A stretch of DNA of 64,000 nucleotides, taken from assembly GCA_015501595.1 (NCBI GenBank), contig JADNRX010000115.1, positions 62,001-126,000 on the forward strand, written 5' to 3'. Source of the stretch: Hymenopellis radicata. Taxonomy: Eukaryota; Basidiomycota; Agaricomycetes; Agaricales; Physalacriaceae. The first letter of the stretch is position 1. Every line of letters begins with the position of its first letter. Made by a program: the position numbers and the translations under genes. Positions 1 through 10,547 of the stretch are shown one piece after another. The notes beneath the pieces were generated by a model that did no database searches, was not told the origin of the DNA, and saw only the letters and a list, made by a program, of their open reading frames with translations.

Positions 1-865
1 AATAACCGTTTCAATCCATTCAAGTGACCCGACGTCGGTATCAAGGAGGAAGAAGAAGTAGAGAAGGCTTGATCCTTTTAAATTGTTTTGGTTTTTCTTT
101 TGTCGAAATGCTCTCAAACTGTTTTGGTTTTCTTTTGTTTTAATGCTCTGTCGTTCTATCTATTTATGTATTGAATTTGCTAGCTACCGTAGACCACGGG
201 AATGCGTATATAACAAACAATATCAGCTCGTATATATCAAGTTTCGTGTGGCGCAGTTTGAGTGAGAGCAATAATACAAATGTAAGGATAGCAGGCCCTG
301 AAATGGAGGCAGGATAACCCAGCAAGTTCTCTCAGTATGACTTTGAGAGAGTTAGTTGTGCGCTGTCCAAATGGAGAGGCCGAAAACGCGTCTAGCATGG
401 CTGAAGTGTAAGTACCCGCCAATATGCGTGATACTGTTTCGTATCTGAAATAAGTCAATAAGCACCAGCCCATCGGAGTAATAGGCGCGCTCACGTCTTC
501 TTAAGTCTACTGTCCACTCCTAAGCCATGCTTGTCTCGACCAGAAGGAGCTTCGGCGAATGAAGAAGCATCGGATCATAGCCTCTTTCTTCGAACGCGGC
601 TTTTTGTCTGTCCTCCAACGCCGTGCCATCCTTTGAAGACCTGTAACTCAATGCGACTGGCCGACGAAGACGTCAAGCAAGTTGAACGATGGTGATTGCT
701 GCCGCGGCATATTTGGGCATTTTATTCCTTGTTTTATTTCAAGTAGCCTTTGATCCTCCAAGTCGATGAGGTCTAAAGACAACAGTCGCTTTCATTTCCT
801 TATTAAACTTTCAAGAACATTCACTCTTTAATATTCTTGATTGACATCGCCTTCGAGTAGACGGT
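1..865. other. Left edge, no gene supported
   Basis: Both strands were read and no coding region with conserved motifs was found. Short open frames here lack recognisable domains and good start contexts. The right end is the probable 3' flank of the reductase that follows on the minus strand. Confidence 0.5.
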
Positions 866-2233
866 TTACCATCCCCGCTTCTCAAAATCAGCCAACATAT
901 CCCTCGCAGTTTCCTCCATCGTCCTGAATTTCCTGCCGAAAATCCTCTTTTCCTTGGCCGTATCAAAGGTAATGCCATGAACAGCGTCTCCAGGTGTTCC
1001 CTTGGTGAGCGGTTTCTTCGTATACGGGGCCGGCGTCAACGCATTGGCCACGTCCACTGTAAACAGCTGCTGAGTGATGTTCGAGTAAGTTGGTATCAGG
1101 ATCACGTACAAAAGTCCTGCCAGACAAAAGAGCTCTCCGCCAAGATGACGCGCTCCCCACGCGCTGCAGGTACCTCGAGAGCAGCGACATGGGAGAGGGC
1201 GACATCGCGCACGTCAACCCATGCTTGGCCTGGAGCAATCAATGGCGAGTAGCCTTGGAAGTCGCCATTGATGATGGCGTTGTACCACGAAATGAGAGAA
1301 TACCCGACCGAAGAGAGTTGGGAAACAGCGTGGATTGGAGGCTGCGAATGTATTGCTTGAGTGAGTAGCTTATAGGGAGGTAAAGGAGGAAAACACACCC
1401 CGAGTATCCAAGGTGGGCAAAAGACCGCCAGATCCCACTTGATCTCGGCTTTGTGTTGTTCGACGAAAGACCACGCAGCTGTTACGCGTAACGTTAGTAC
1501 CAACAAGACAAAAGGGAGAAAAGACAAACTTCTCTCAGATAAAACCTTGCTTGCACAATACATATCAGCTACCGAGGCGTCTTTCCCTTTCTCCTCGCAA
1601 GCCTTGAGCGCCGGCTCGTTCCAGTCCGTCTCGGAAAGTGTTACTTTGTCCATGGAGAAAACAGAGATTGCCGCACAGGATGAGGTGAAGACCACGCGCT
1701 CAAGTGAGGTACTAGACAAAGAAATGAATGGTCAAAGACACTGACAGAAAAGTTGGAAGTCCGTACCCGTTCTTCAAAGCGCTGTTGAGAATTCCGGTAA
1801 TGCCTCCAACAGCGGGATCGATGAGTTCTATGACAGAGGTCAGTTATACTTAATTCCATTAGGCCTGAAGCCGAACTTACCGCTGGGATGGGAGGCTGCC
1901 AGATTCATCGGGGTGGCGGTATGGACGATGCCTTGCACACCCTTGACAGCATCGTCGAAGGCACCTACCTGATGATTGGGACAATGCTTACACAACAAGG
2001 AAATACAGATTCAATAAACGACAGACCTTCGTGATATCCTCCACAATCGCCAGTTTGAGTTTATCACCATACACTTTGTACAGCTCGAGAAGATGGGCGC
2101 CTTTCGCCTCAGAGCGGACCGCTGCGTGAACAGTGTATCCCTTCTTGAGGAGGTCCCCAACGATGTAGGTAGCGAGGTAACCGTTCGCCCCGGTGACGAG
2201 GATGGTGGCGTTGGTGTTGGCGAGTGCAGGCAT
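866..2233 (-). CDS. NAD(P)-dependent extended short-chain dehydrogenase/reductase (dihydroflavonol-reductase/Gre2-like)
   Basis: Four or more exons on the minus strand give a protein of the extended SDR type that reduces or oxidises a small carbonyl substrate with NAD(P)H, probably in the cytosol. The N-terminus carries the Rossmann motif TGANGYLATYIV just after the start (MPALANTNATILV). A middle exon has VVFTSSCAAI, supplying the catalytic serine region, and MYCASKVLSE, which is the YxxxK catalytic pair. The C-terminal exon includes PGQAWVDVRDVALSHVAAL, typical of this family, and the frame ends ADFEKRGW. One junction restores GTSLERVVF across an intron ending ctag near 1718. The ATG at 2233 directly precedes the Rossmann fold. 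The substrate cannot be read from sequence; cinnamoyl-CoA-reductase-like, aldehyde or ketone reductases are all possible. Confidence 0.85.
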
Positions 2234-3068
2234 GAAAGCGAACGAAGTCAATTCATGCGCGTCGTTTATATACTCCCAAAGACCGGGAACGTCTGACCCG
2301 TAGCACAGTTGCATATATATGCACGGGCATGTGATGATGATGATGTATAGCGAAAAGTCGACCTCGGAGTTAAAGTGAGTCCCGAGGCGATTGATGCGCT
2401 ACGACAACTGACGCGTCCCACACTCTCGTTGTCCTAATGTTTTTTCGAACGCGACGCACTACGTCTATTTGTGTGAATTACAGATTTTTCACTTAAGTGG
2501 ATGGTTGAGTAACTGCATAGTGCTTTGGTAAGTAGAGTGGAAAAACTAACTTGTGTCCCGATGATGGCTTGCACGTACTCCCGGGTATATCGCCCGAGAG
2601 CAGCCGAGACCTAGTGCTGGAAATAAGGACCGCTGTCCAAAGTTGGTATTTACAAGTCTCAATGCTGACCATGCGGGGCATTCCCCAAAGCCACACTTCA
2701 CGCCATTCGTATAGCTATCGACGGGAAGCCGCCCGCGATCAGAGGCGGCGACGTGTTCACGGAAAGCATGTCTGCATATGTATGCGCATGTTCCACGGGT
2801 TCGACATTGACCAAAGATCTGATGAGCGAAGTTTATTTGGGTTCGCGCTGGGATTAACCCCAACGGAACGACGACGGAACGACCTCCGGCAGCATAGACG
2901 CGCATCCGTGGAAAAAGAGAGGAGTATGGGTTTGAGTTCAAGTTGAGCGCCTTAGTAAGTCGTAGGATATACCGAGTCTTGCGGGACTTATGCTTAGTTG
3001 AGCACATAAAACGAGTGGCGACAATATTAAGATTAGGTCTAATGGTACTTTTGAAGCACCGGAAGCGA
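2234..3068. other. Intergenic between reductase and ZIM17
   Basis: This holds the upstream region of the reductase and the 3' flank of ZIM17. A 153-codon open stretch on the minus strand (2546-3007) overlaps this flank but shows no domain and no family motif, so it is not called. Confidence 0.4.
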
Positions 3069-3669
3069 TTACTACACGAACATCAGAACTAGACTGATGC
3101 AGCAGGAACTTGGTGAAAGCACACACCTCATAATACTCGATATCTCCAGACGAGTTTATCTGGCCGCGCTTTACATGTTCGCCCTTGGCTTTCATGATGT
3201 CCTCTATTGTGCGCATCTGTCCGCCGTCTGTGCTGTCCTTAAACCAGCCAAGATGATCCGCAATTAAATGTCTACAACTTGTCAGCGTAATAACACGACA
3301 GTGCTCATGAACACACCGATTCTTACATCCAGGACATTCAACAATGACAATCCCAGATGTGTACGCCTGTTTCGAGCACTCGTGAGACGAGCGCGTCCCA
3401 CAGCCCTCCACTGTGCATGTAAAGGTCAAAGACACCCGCGGCTCCATTTTATTCGGTAATTCCTGAGACGTTGTCGTTGGTTCATTCCCATGAGTACTCG
3501 AATAAGACCGCGTCTGCGGGGCGTGCAGCGTGAGCTTCGAACCAGATACCATGCCCAGTCGGAGACGAAGCAGTGTTTTGACGTTGGGAGGAAGAGACGC
3601 ATGCGGAATTATTAGGCTGCGTAATGGAGGTGGGACGCCGATGTTTCGGAACATTCGTGAAGGCAGCAT
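3069..3669 (-). CDS. ZIM17: Mitochondrial Hsp70 escort protein, DNL-type zinc finger (Zim17/Hep1)
   Basis: A protein of about 166 residues with a basic, serine-rich N-terminus (about 1-75) suited to mitochondrial import, then the DNL zinc finger. Cysteines fall at about 85, 90, 112 and 115 (CTVEGC and CPGCKNR), followed by the hallmark HLIADHLGWF. The family keeps matrix Hsp70 soluble and supports protein import and Fe-S assembly. Two introns are clear. One splits the finger between KNR and HLIADHLGWF (donor gtgtgt, acceptor ttgtag near 3290). The second follows SGDIEYYE and its acceptor gtgtag is immediately followed by the stop TAA at 3069-3071, so the last exon codes no residue beyond the stop. 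The start at 3669 gives the presequence; an upstream start in another frame is not used. Confidence 0.92.
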
Positions 3670-5339
3670 GGTTGCAGTTTATCGTGGACAATGAGCGCGA
3701 CGGCGGTCGTAAGAAGCAAAATGTGATCGGCTGACTCAGGTACTTAGCACTGTTATTATACCGAATTCAGAAGGCGCGGTGGCTGTGGTCGTCGCTTCCT
3801 TAAACAGGCTACCGCCTCCCGTTTCCCGCCTTCCGCCTTTCAAGTCAATTCTGAGTATGGCCACTGGTACATATCACAAAAACACTAGGCACTTCAACAC
3901 TCAAAGTTGACGTTTAGTTTCACCGTGAATATCGGTACAGAGTGGCCAAACTGGGCTTACAAGAAACCGAGTGAGCAATCTTGGCTCGTGCACGCGTTGC
4001 ATGCCGTTCGGTGGACGGGCGGGCTGGTTATCAATCGTTTCCAGTAGCCTTGGCAGTTTCTTGACGGAGACGCCTCAATTGGCGCATTCTTAATACAGCA
4101 TTTAACTTCTGCTCCTTTCCTTGTTCTTAGCAGTTTGTGGCGCACATGGAAAGTTGGGTTCTACCTTCGGCGGCAGCTCTCTACACCGGTATGACCCTCT
4201 ATACCCCCCTTCTGTGGGAAGAACTTGGGCCCGCTCGTATTATAATGCACCGGGACTTGAAGTTGAGCAAGGTGAGAAAGCTTTCTCACAAATATCGAAT
4301 TCCCCAAAGGACTAATTAAGTGGACCTCCTTCTGCAGATCACCATGTCGTTTGTTTCATTGTCAATTCGAGGACCATAGTTACGTCGTTTAACTTACCTG
4401 AGATCCATAGTCAAGGTAAGTTCAAGAAAGATGCTCCATTGGTTCCTGGGCCACTCACGGAGAACGGCCGCTTCCTGGACTTACACTGTCCCCTACCAAC
4501 TCAATCAACCGTCAAAGCAAGCGCATGTCAATCTAGAGTTTGAATCCCCCGACTACATCTCACCTTCAGGTATGCCTGACCTTGTTGCCCGACCACCAAT
4601 ACCACATTCTCCGAAACCGGAGATCGCATGCGTTAGCCGCTATTCTTGAAAAGAAGACCCGCATCGGCGAGAGATGGTAGTGCCGCGTACACCATTCAAT
4701 TCGGTCCAACGCTGCTCCGTCGGCAAGGCGCGGTTACGAAGAGAAGAGGAAAAGCTGGGAACAGCGGGTGAGATGGGAATGGACGCATGCTGGGTTGGAT
4801 TGACTCGGACTGGTCAATGGAGGCCCCGGGAAGACCCCCGGCGAGCCTCAGAGCCTCAAATATTCAAATATCGCTGGGGATGGCATGTACTGTGATGAAT
4901 GTCACACACCTTCAAAATCGATTTTCTTGCTACTGGGCGCCGTTGTAGGTTGATTTATCTATCCCAGTCTATCATACGACGGCGAAACTTCACATCCACG
5001 CATGGTCTCTCTGTCAGGTTGGTGTTGGGGGTCGTCCTTAGCCTCTGAAATATTCAAATTTTCGCCGTTCATTTTGGTCCTCGAATATTCAATTTTTCGC
5101 CGGCGGTCTAGGGGAGCTTCCCGGGGCTTGCCAATGGTGACGCAAAGTTATCGAGATTCGATCCTAGTGAACCGTTAACTACAGTGGCCTGAGACTCGGT
5201 TCACGTCGTCGTGGAAGTACCTGTGATAAGTATGATTAGACCTGTATCGCGTGGTCGTCAAGCTTCAGCTGAAGCGCTGAATTGGTTTCGATGCATTGAA
5301 GTCCAGGTTATCATTCTTGTTTTCGCATGTACAAGGCTT
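3670..5339. other. Gene-poor stretch with small AT-rich repeat motif
   Basis: No open frame longer than about 83 codons and no domain was seen. A short motif related to AATATTCAA, often followed by TTTTCGCC, occurs at about 4861, 5049 and 5082 in similar surroundings (AGCCTC or GGTCCTC before it). It may be a worn small repeat. Confidence 0.4.
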
Positions 5340-6572
5340 CTACAATTTAGCCCTCCGCATGGGGGCGAACTGTGGCGCCTTCTTCAATTTTGCGGACCCC
5401 TGGATCTCCGCAATGTCCTGATAGAGATGGAGCTAAGAAGATGGAAGAGGTATAGAAGCTAACCTGAGACTGTAAAGCAGCTCCATTCCAGACGGCGGTG
5501 TACTCCAGATTATCCGTGATGCTGCATTCAGATTAGTAGAAATTTCATGTAACTCTTATCAGTAGGGCGTATCCGTGATGGTACCGAGGCTTGCGAATAC
5601 ACCCTATGAAAACGAAGACTCACCTATGATCTAGCGCATGGTTAATCAGTTTCTTCGTTCCCACAACTGCAATCGGCGACTTTGACGCGATGACCTTGGC
5701 CAACTCCAGCGCGGCATCCACGACTTCATTCCTACTGCCTTGAACAACCTTGGACAGCAATCCAAGTTTCTGCGCATCAGGCGCCGTAAAAATCCGAGAA
5801 GTATACGCCAACTCGCGGACCATGGACAGATTTCCGGTTATCTTGGGCAAATACGCGAGGGTGCCGATGTCTGCAGCGAGACCAGCATCGACTTCCTACA
5901 GCTAACATTAGCTACCAAACCGAGAGAAGAAAAGTGCGCGTCGAAGTACCTTGATAGTAAAGACCGCGCTTGAAGCAGCGTATCGAATATCACATGAACA
6001 CATCATGTCAATGCCCAACCCAATGACGGGACCATGCACAGCGACGATGACAGGGAAGGGCAGCGGGCGGGCGCTTGGAAGGCGTGCTGAAAGTCCTTGA
6101 GGAAGGCGGTGATGGCCATGGCGTTTCTGACACCGTCCGTTTTGGGAGACACAGAAATGCTGGTCATGGTTTCTGTGTCGGACACTGGTATGTATCTCAA
6201 TTGTCAGACCAGGATTGGGGGTAAGTATGCGCTTGGACATACAGTCTAATCCGGCAGAGAATATCTTGGGCAGCGCGGAAGAGAGAACGACTGCTCGCAC
6301 GTCGTCGCCGTGCTTTGCAAGTCGGTCGAAAACCGTCCGTACTGTCTCCAGAATCTGCGTCATTCGGACTATTAGCTGGCGTGCACCTTGAGCTCGAGGC
6401 CTGGCATACTCTGCTGAGAAAGCATTCACCGGTGTCCTATAAATCCCCATCATTAACGCAGTTTACCAAACGCGAATGAACTAACTCGCCTGGCTAGGTC
6501 TACATGGTAGACATGGGGCGATGGTTCAGTCACCTTGATGAACTCGGTCGAAAATGATTCTGCTGGCGCCAT
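5340..6572 (-). CDS. ECH1: Peroxisomal delta(3,5)-delta(2,4)-dienoyl-CoA isomerase, one apparent frame break
   Basis: Enoyl-CoA hydratase/isomerase family enzyme that shifts double bonds during beta-oxidation of unsaturated fatty acids. The start MAPAESFSTEF is at 6572. Conserved blocks in order are TPVNAFSAEY, AVVLSSALPKIFSAGLD, FPVIVAVHGPVIGLG, CDIRY (catalytic Asp), EVDAGLAADIGTL (catalytic Glu and Asp), and IASKSPIAVVGTK. The last two small exons give ITDNLEYTAVWNGAALQS and then a tail ending MRRAKL, a C-terminal peroxisome signal of the SKL/AKL class. The first intron reads best as GC-AG (donor gcgagt at 6484-6489). At 6054-6062 the frame slips by one base between ARCP and FPVIVAVHG; one more C there would rejoin it. 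This is either an assembly indel or a recent null allele. The intact remainder and targeting signal favour a working gene. Confidence 0.88.
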
Positions 6573-6836
6573 CCTGGTAGCGGAAGAGAGAGTTGCAGTA
6601 TAATCATGGTGCTCGGTGCTCGATATATGAGTGACGCTATTTTTGATGATGATCGCCGGAGGCAAGATTCAATTGATGGACTTGGTGAGACGGGTTTGGC
6701 GGACAGATCATACAAGCTTCAAGTTCTACTCGTCCTGAATGAAAGTATACAATAAGTACTTCGAACGATATTTGTGGGCTGTCCAATAATAGTACACTCC
6801 CACTACTAGTAGACCCTGTCAAATTTATCTCGAATC

Positions 6837-8080
6837 TCACGCCTCCTGAGGATGTGCAACCAACTTCATCCCACTAACTTCATTCTTTTTCAGCCTCTCC
6901 AATCCACCAATGATACCACCCAGTCCACCTGGCAAAACCTCCAATCGATTCGGCTGAAAACGCCCACACATCAGCTTTGGTCCTCGTCACATCGAGCCAA
7001 ATCCACATACCACAATAATCCCCTCCTCCACCATCCTCCCCAAGTTCTTCATAACCAAGCTCCCAAACTCCCTATGCGTCGGCGGGTGCACGCTGCCCAA
7101 AACCGCAACAAGCTTCTTCCTCTCATTGGGCATCTTAATGTCACGGTCGTGCAGCGTCATGATCGTAATCGCCTTGCCCCCATCATCTGCTAAAGTGTCA
7201 TATGCCGCTTGCTGAGCCTCAGGAAAACCAAGCGTGTCGAAGACGACCGTGGGCGCGGGAGTAGTGAATGCTGACACCGTGGTGGCGATGGAGGCGAGGG
7301 ACGTCTCTTTCCGGTCGATGAAGCCCGTAGCCCCCAGCTTGCCGAGAAAGTCGCGCTGATGCGCAGACGCGTACGCGTAGATGTTGGTGAAACCGAGGAA
7401 TTTGAGAAGCTGGATCGCTATTTACGGTGTAAGGATTATTTCACATCGAACGCGGTGAACACGAACCATATTGGCCAACGGATGTGCTACCGCCAATAAC
7501 CACAGCGGTTTGTCCGGTGTATTTTGGTTCCCATGAGAATGTAGGATTGAGTCCGGCGCCAACGGGCGCGTCGGCGAAGAGCCCCATGCATGCGGCCATG
7601 AACGCGACACATATCGTGGCGGCTTGATCGAGGTCGATGTTGGTAGGCAGCTACAGCAAGTCACACTTGTTCCGTCAAAATAAACAGGCACGAACCGGAG
7701 CAACAAGATCGGCGGGCATCAGTGTATACTGCTGGAACGATGCCCGAGGATTGCTGAACCATCCCTGGCAGAACCTATGATAAGATTTGGCATCGGCCAG
7801 CTAAACGTAGATCCCAAGAGACGTACACTTTGTCGCCCTTCTTCCAGCCTTCAACGTCCGCACCCACCGCCTCGATCTCCCCTGCAATGTCCGAGCCTAC
7901 GATAGCAGGATACTCTTGCACGAAAGCGCCATACGCTTGGATTTTCCAATCAACGGGATTCAAACCCGTCGCTGTGATCTTGATGAGGACCTCGTCTTTT
8001 GGCGGTGTAGGGATCTCGCGGGTTCCAAGAACAAACGGTCCTTGCTTGGACTCGATGAAGAGCGCTTGCTGTGTCGCCAT
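6837..8080 (-). CDS. Zeta-crystallin-like / ToxD-like medium-chain reductase (MDR superfamily)
   Basis: An NADPH-dependent enoyl or quinone reductase type protein of the medium-chain dehydrogenase superfamily, without the structural zinc lobe. The N-terminus MATQQALFIESKQGPF begins at 8080. The GroES-like part has LIKITATGLNPVDWKIQ and YPAIVGSDIAGEIEAVG. The cofactor domain has TAVVIGGSTSVGQYAIQL and later TVVFDTLGFPEAQQAAY. The last exon ends ..KLVAHPQEA with TGA at 6837-6839. At the first junction GT|G rejoins KGDKVFCQGWF. The domain set and length of about 350 residues match fungal ToxD/LovC-like trans-acting reductases and stand-alone oxidoreductases; no polyketide synthase lies nearby, so a stand-alone role is more likely. 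Its first 31 codons are duplicated downstream at 9278-9372. Confidence 0.88.
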
Positions 8081-8308
8081 CGTGTATGCGAAACAGTGTC
8101 AGTCTGAGATGGGAGTGGGAACAGAAAGCAGATGACGATGACAATAGAACGAACGAGAAAATATGATCATCATGACATCGGATGAGTGAGCGGATGACAA
8201 CCGCCGCAGGTGGTGGATGGTATCCGGCAACAACGAAAGCCGGTTAAGCGTTATATTTCATCCACGCAGCCTGGTGGACACATAGAAATACACAAGTCAA
8301 ATGAAGAA

Positions 8309-9277
8309 CTATAACAGAGAGTTTCCTCGAGAATCTTTGATAAGGTAGTCTGAGTTCCCGGTCCTAGTACGCGGAAGTGGAGAATACAGAAAGTATTGAA
8401 ACCTTTCTGTGTGAGAGTAGGAAGTTAGTCTGAGATCCCGGTCCTGGCGGACAGGGAAATGGATCATACAGAAAGTGTTGAAATCTTTCTGTGTGAGACA
8501 AGCCTTGAGTGGGGTTGCGGATGCCCGCCTGTCCAAGCGGGAACGGGGAAGGGGAAAACGACCAAAGAGCGGTCACGTGACTCGAGATGAACCTTTCCCG
8601 AAAACCAGACACAGACGCAAGGTGAACCCGAGACCGTACAGAGAATCAGGGTACGAGACCGTATCAACCCCGCGTAAGCGGACAACAGGGATGAGGAGGG
8701 TGGGCCAGCAAAAATGAGTTCTGTTGCTGAACAACGGGACGACAAGAGAGAAAATGGGAGTGCAGCGCGTCCAACGCCGGTGATGCTTACATCAGCCCCA
8801 AAAGACCATTGACAGGTCCAGTACGTCTTCACCGGCTCTACGGCCCTCACTCGAACAGCCTAACTTATCTAACGCTTAGCTTCCGCTCGTTCCTCGCGTC
8901 AGCTACACTAGCAACCTTGCTGAAATATGTTGTCGGAAGGAATCCATCAGTGTTTCCTTCTGTGAGGACAACACCGTTGTCTGAGAGAGAGAATTTGATC
9001 CCCGCGTCGAGAGCTTTCTGAACGTCGATATAGATGAAAACTGATGCCGTTTTGCGCATGCCTGCAAGTGTGTGTTCGAGTCGAATGGATTCGTCGCTGT
9101 GGCGAAAGGCAAGACGTACCACTTATGTGTCCTTGCGGAAGATGTATATGATGCGGAAGGTGTATATGATTGCGGTTCATCTTGGATATCCCTTGGCTGG
9201 CTGAGATAGTGTTAGACGAGGCATGACACTGACAGGGGAAGTGATGGCGTACATATCGAGTTCCGTGCAGTCTTGTC
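8309..9277 (-). pseudogene. Duplicated 3' fragment of TPT1, split by an insert
   Basis: The minus strand of 8912-9277 encodes a second copy of the TPT1 C-terminus (SVFIYIDVQKALDAG, NGVVLTEGNTDGFLP, TTYFSKV). The last residues of the same copy (DSRGNSLL then stop) lie at 8309-8341, on the other side of the insert. The fragment lacks the N-terminal catalytic part, so it is a relic. It differs from the intact gene at several codons, which means the duplication is not brand new. Confidence 0.8.
8342..8911. other. About 570-base insert in the duplicated TPT1 end
   Basis: The insert lies between DNA matching the TPT1 end on both sides, so its limits are set by comparison with 9601-9660. It starts with two diverged copies of a unit of about 80 bases that share gtctgag, tcccggtcct, tacagaaagt and tttctgtgtgaga (near 8348 and 8425). 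No clear terminal inverted repeat or target-site duplication was found. Any coding content is unconvincing. It may be a degraded non-autonomous element. Confidence 0.55.
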
Positions 9278-9372
9278 AGGACCTCGTCTTTTAGCGGTGT
9301 ACGGATCTCGCGGGTTCCAAGAACAAACGGTCCTTGCTTGGACTCGATGAAGAGCGCTTGCTGTGTCGCCAT
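9278..9372 (-). pseudogene. Duplicated 5' fragment of the MDR reductase
   Basis: This is a second copy of the reductase start (MATQQALFIESKQGPFVLGT from 9372) that runs for about 31 codons and then passes directly into TPT1-derived sequence. Its upstream region (9373-9600) is also a copy of the true promoter region, so the fragment could be transcribed. It cannot make an enzyme. Confidence 0.8.
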
Positions 9373-9602
9373 CGTGTATGTGAAGCAGCGTCAGTCTAAG
9401 ATGGGGTGGGAACAGAAAGCAGATGGTGATGACAATAGAACTAATATGATCATCATCATGACATCCAACAGGACGGATGAGTGAGCAGCTGCAGGTGAGC
9501 AGCATGGTGGATGGTATCCGGCAACAACGAAAGCCCGTCGAGATTTATATTTCATCCACGCAGCCTGGTGGACACATAGAAATACACAAGTCAAATGAAG
9601 AA

Positions 9603-10547
9603 CTATAAGAGAGAGGCTCCTCGAGAATCTTCGACCTTGCTGAAATATGTGGTCGGAAGGAATCCATCAGTGATTCCTTCTGTGAGGACAACACCGTTGT
9701 CTGAGAGGAAGAACTTGATCTCCGCGTCAAGAGCTTTCTGAACGTCGATATAGATGAAGACTGATGCCGTTTTGCGCATGCCTACAAGTGTTTCTTTGAG
9801 TCGACGGGTTCATCGATACTGTGGCGAAAAGCAAGACGTACCGCTTATGGCATTGTGTCCTTGCGCAAGGTGTATATGGTTGCGGTTCATCTTGGACAGC
9901 CCTTGGCTCGCTGAGATAGTGTTAGACGAGGCATGACAGGGGAAGTGATGGCGTACATATGGAGTTCCATGCAGCCTTGTCTGTTCCATGAACGGCAATG
10001 CCAGTCGGTATATCCGAGACTGTTAGTATAGGCTTCAATGTCAACTGAACCGTCTAGATAACCGTTAGTTGACACTATGTATCTCCGGAGATCGACGCAC
10101 CTTTAACGAATGCCCTTGATTCGCCTTGATCAACCATATCCCCTCTGCTGTCGGATCTGACGCCGCTTCGCAAATCAACTCGTATCTCTGTTTAACATCG
10201 GCATCTACGATTCTCTGCAGCATCTCTCGTGTCAACGACTGCGCCTTGAGTTTGGGATTCTCAAGCTACTAGCAGGTTGAGTCAGCTCCTACTCCCTCCC
10301 CAAGTTTGTTGTTACGCACTAGATCTGTGACCTTGACATACCCATCATCACGAATTGGCACGCCCTCCTTCTGTGCGCCGTGCCGCAGAATGTATGACAG
10401 TGTCTTGGATATGCGGACCTCGGGCGTATCTTTAGGCAGACCGCGCAGTTTGGAGGAAACCTTCTGGCCGCTGGTGCCCTCGTTATTGGACGGTTTCTTG
10501 TGCTGTTTCTTCTGGGTTCTCTGTTGAGAAGAGGATGGGGCCGACAT
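9603..10547 (-). CDS. TPT1: tRNA 2'-phosphotransferase (Tpt1/KptA)
   Basis: The enzyme removes the 2'-phosphate left at the splice junction by fungal tRNA ligase, using NAD+. The start MSAPSSSQQR is at 10547; a lysine-rich leader (1-45) precedes RISKTLSYILRHGAQ, holding the catalytic Arg-His pair (about 55-56), and DDGYVKVTDLV. Later exons carry IWLIKANQGHS, GIAVHGT, GLSKMNRNHIHLAQGH (the R-x-H-I-H-L-A signature) and the final NGVVLTEGITDGFLP. The gene ends DSRGASLL with TAG at 9603-9605. All four family motifs are present in order, so the gene looks intact. It diverges from the RTC4-domain gene across 1.1 kb. Its 3' half is duplicated just downstream. Confidence 0.9.

Larger units (their letters stand above)
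7986..9277. repeat. Copy 1 of a local tandem duplication (reductase 5' end plus TPT1 3' end)
   Basis: Bases 7986-8341 match 9278 to about 9640, and 8912-9277 match about 9633-9981, with scattered differences. The unit contains the start of the reductase gene, its upstream region and the 3' end of TPT1. The junction of the two copies lies at about 9277/9278, where the TPT1-side sequence ending cttgtc meets aggacctcgtc of the reductase. Copy 1 is interrupted by an insert at about 8342-8911. Confidence 0.85.

Noticed and set aside
2546..3007. Open frame of 153 codons on the minus strand beside ZIM17
   Set aside because: No domain, no exon chain, and it lies in the 3' flank of ZIM17 on the same strand; the spliced ZIM17 model ends at 3069 with a clear stop.
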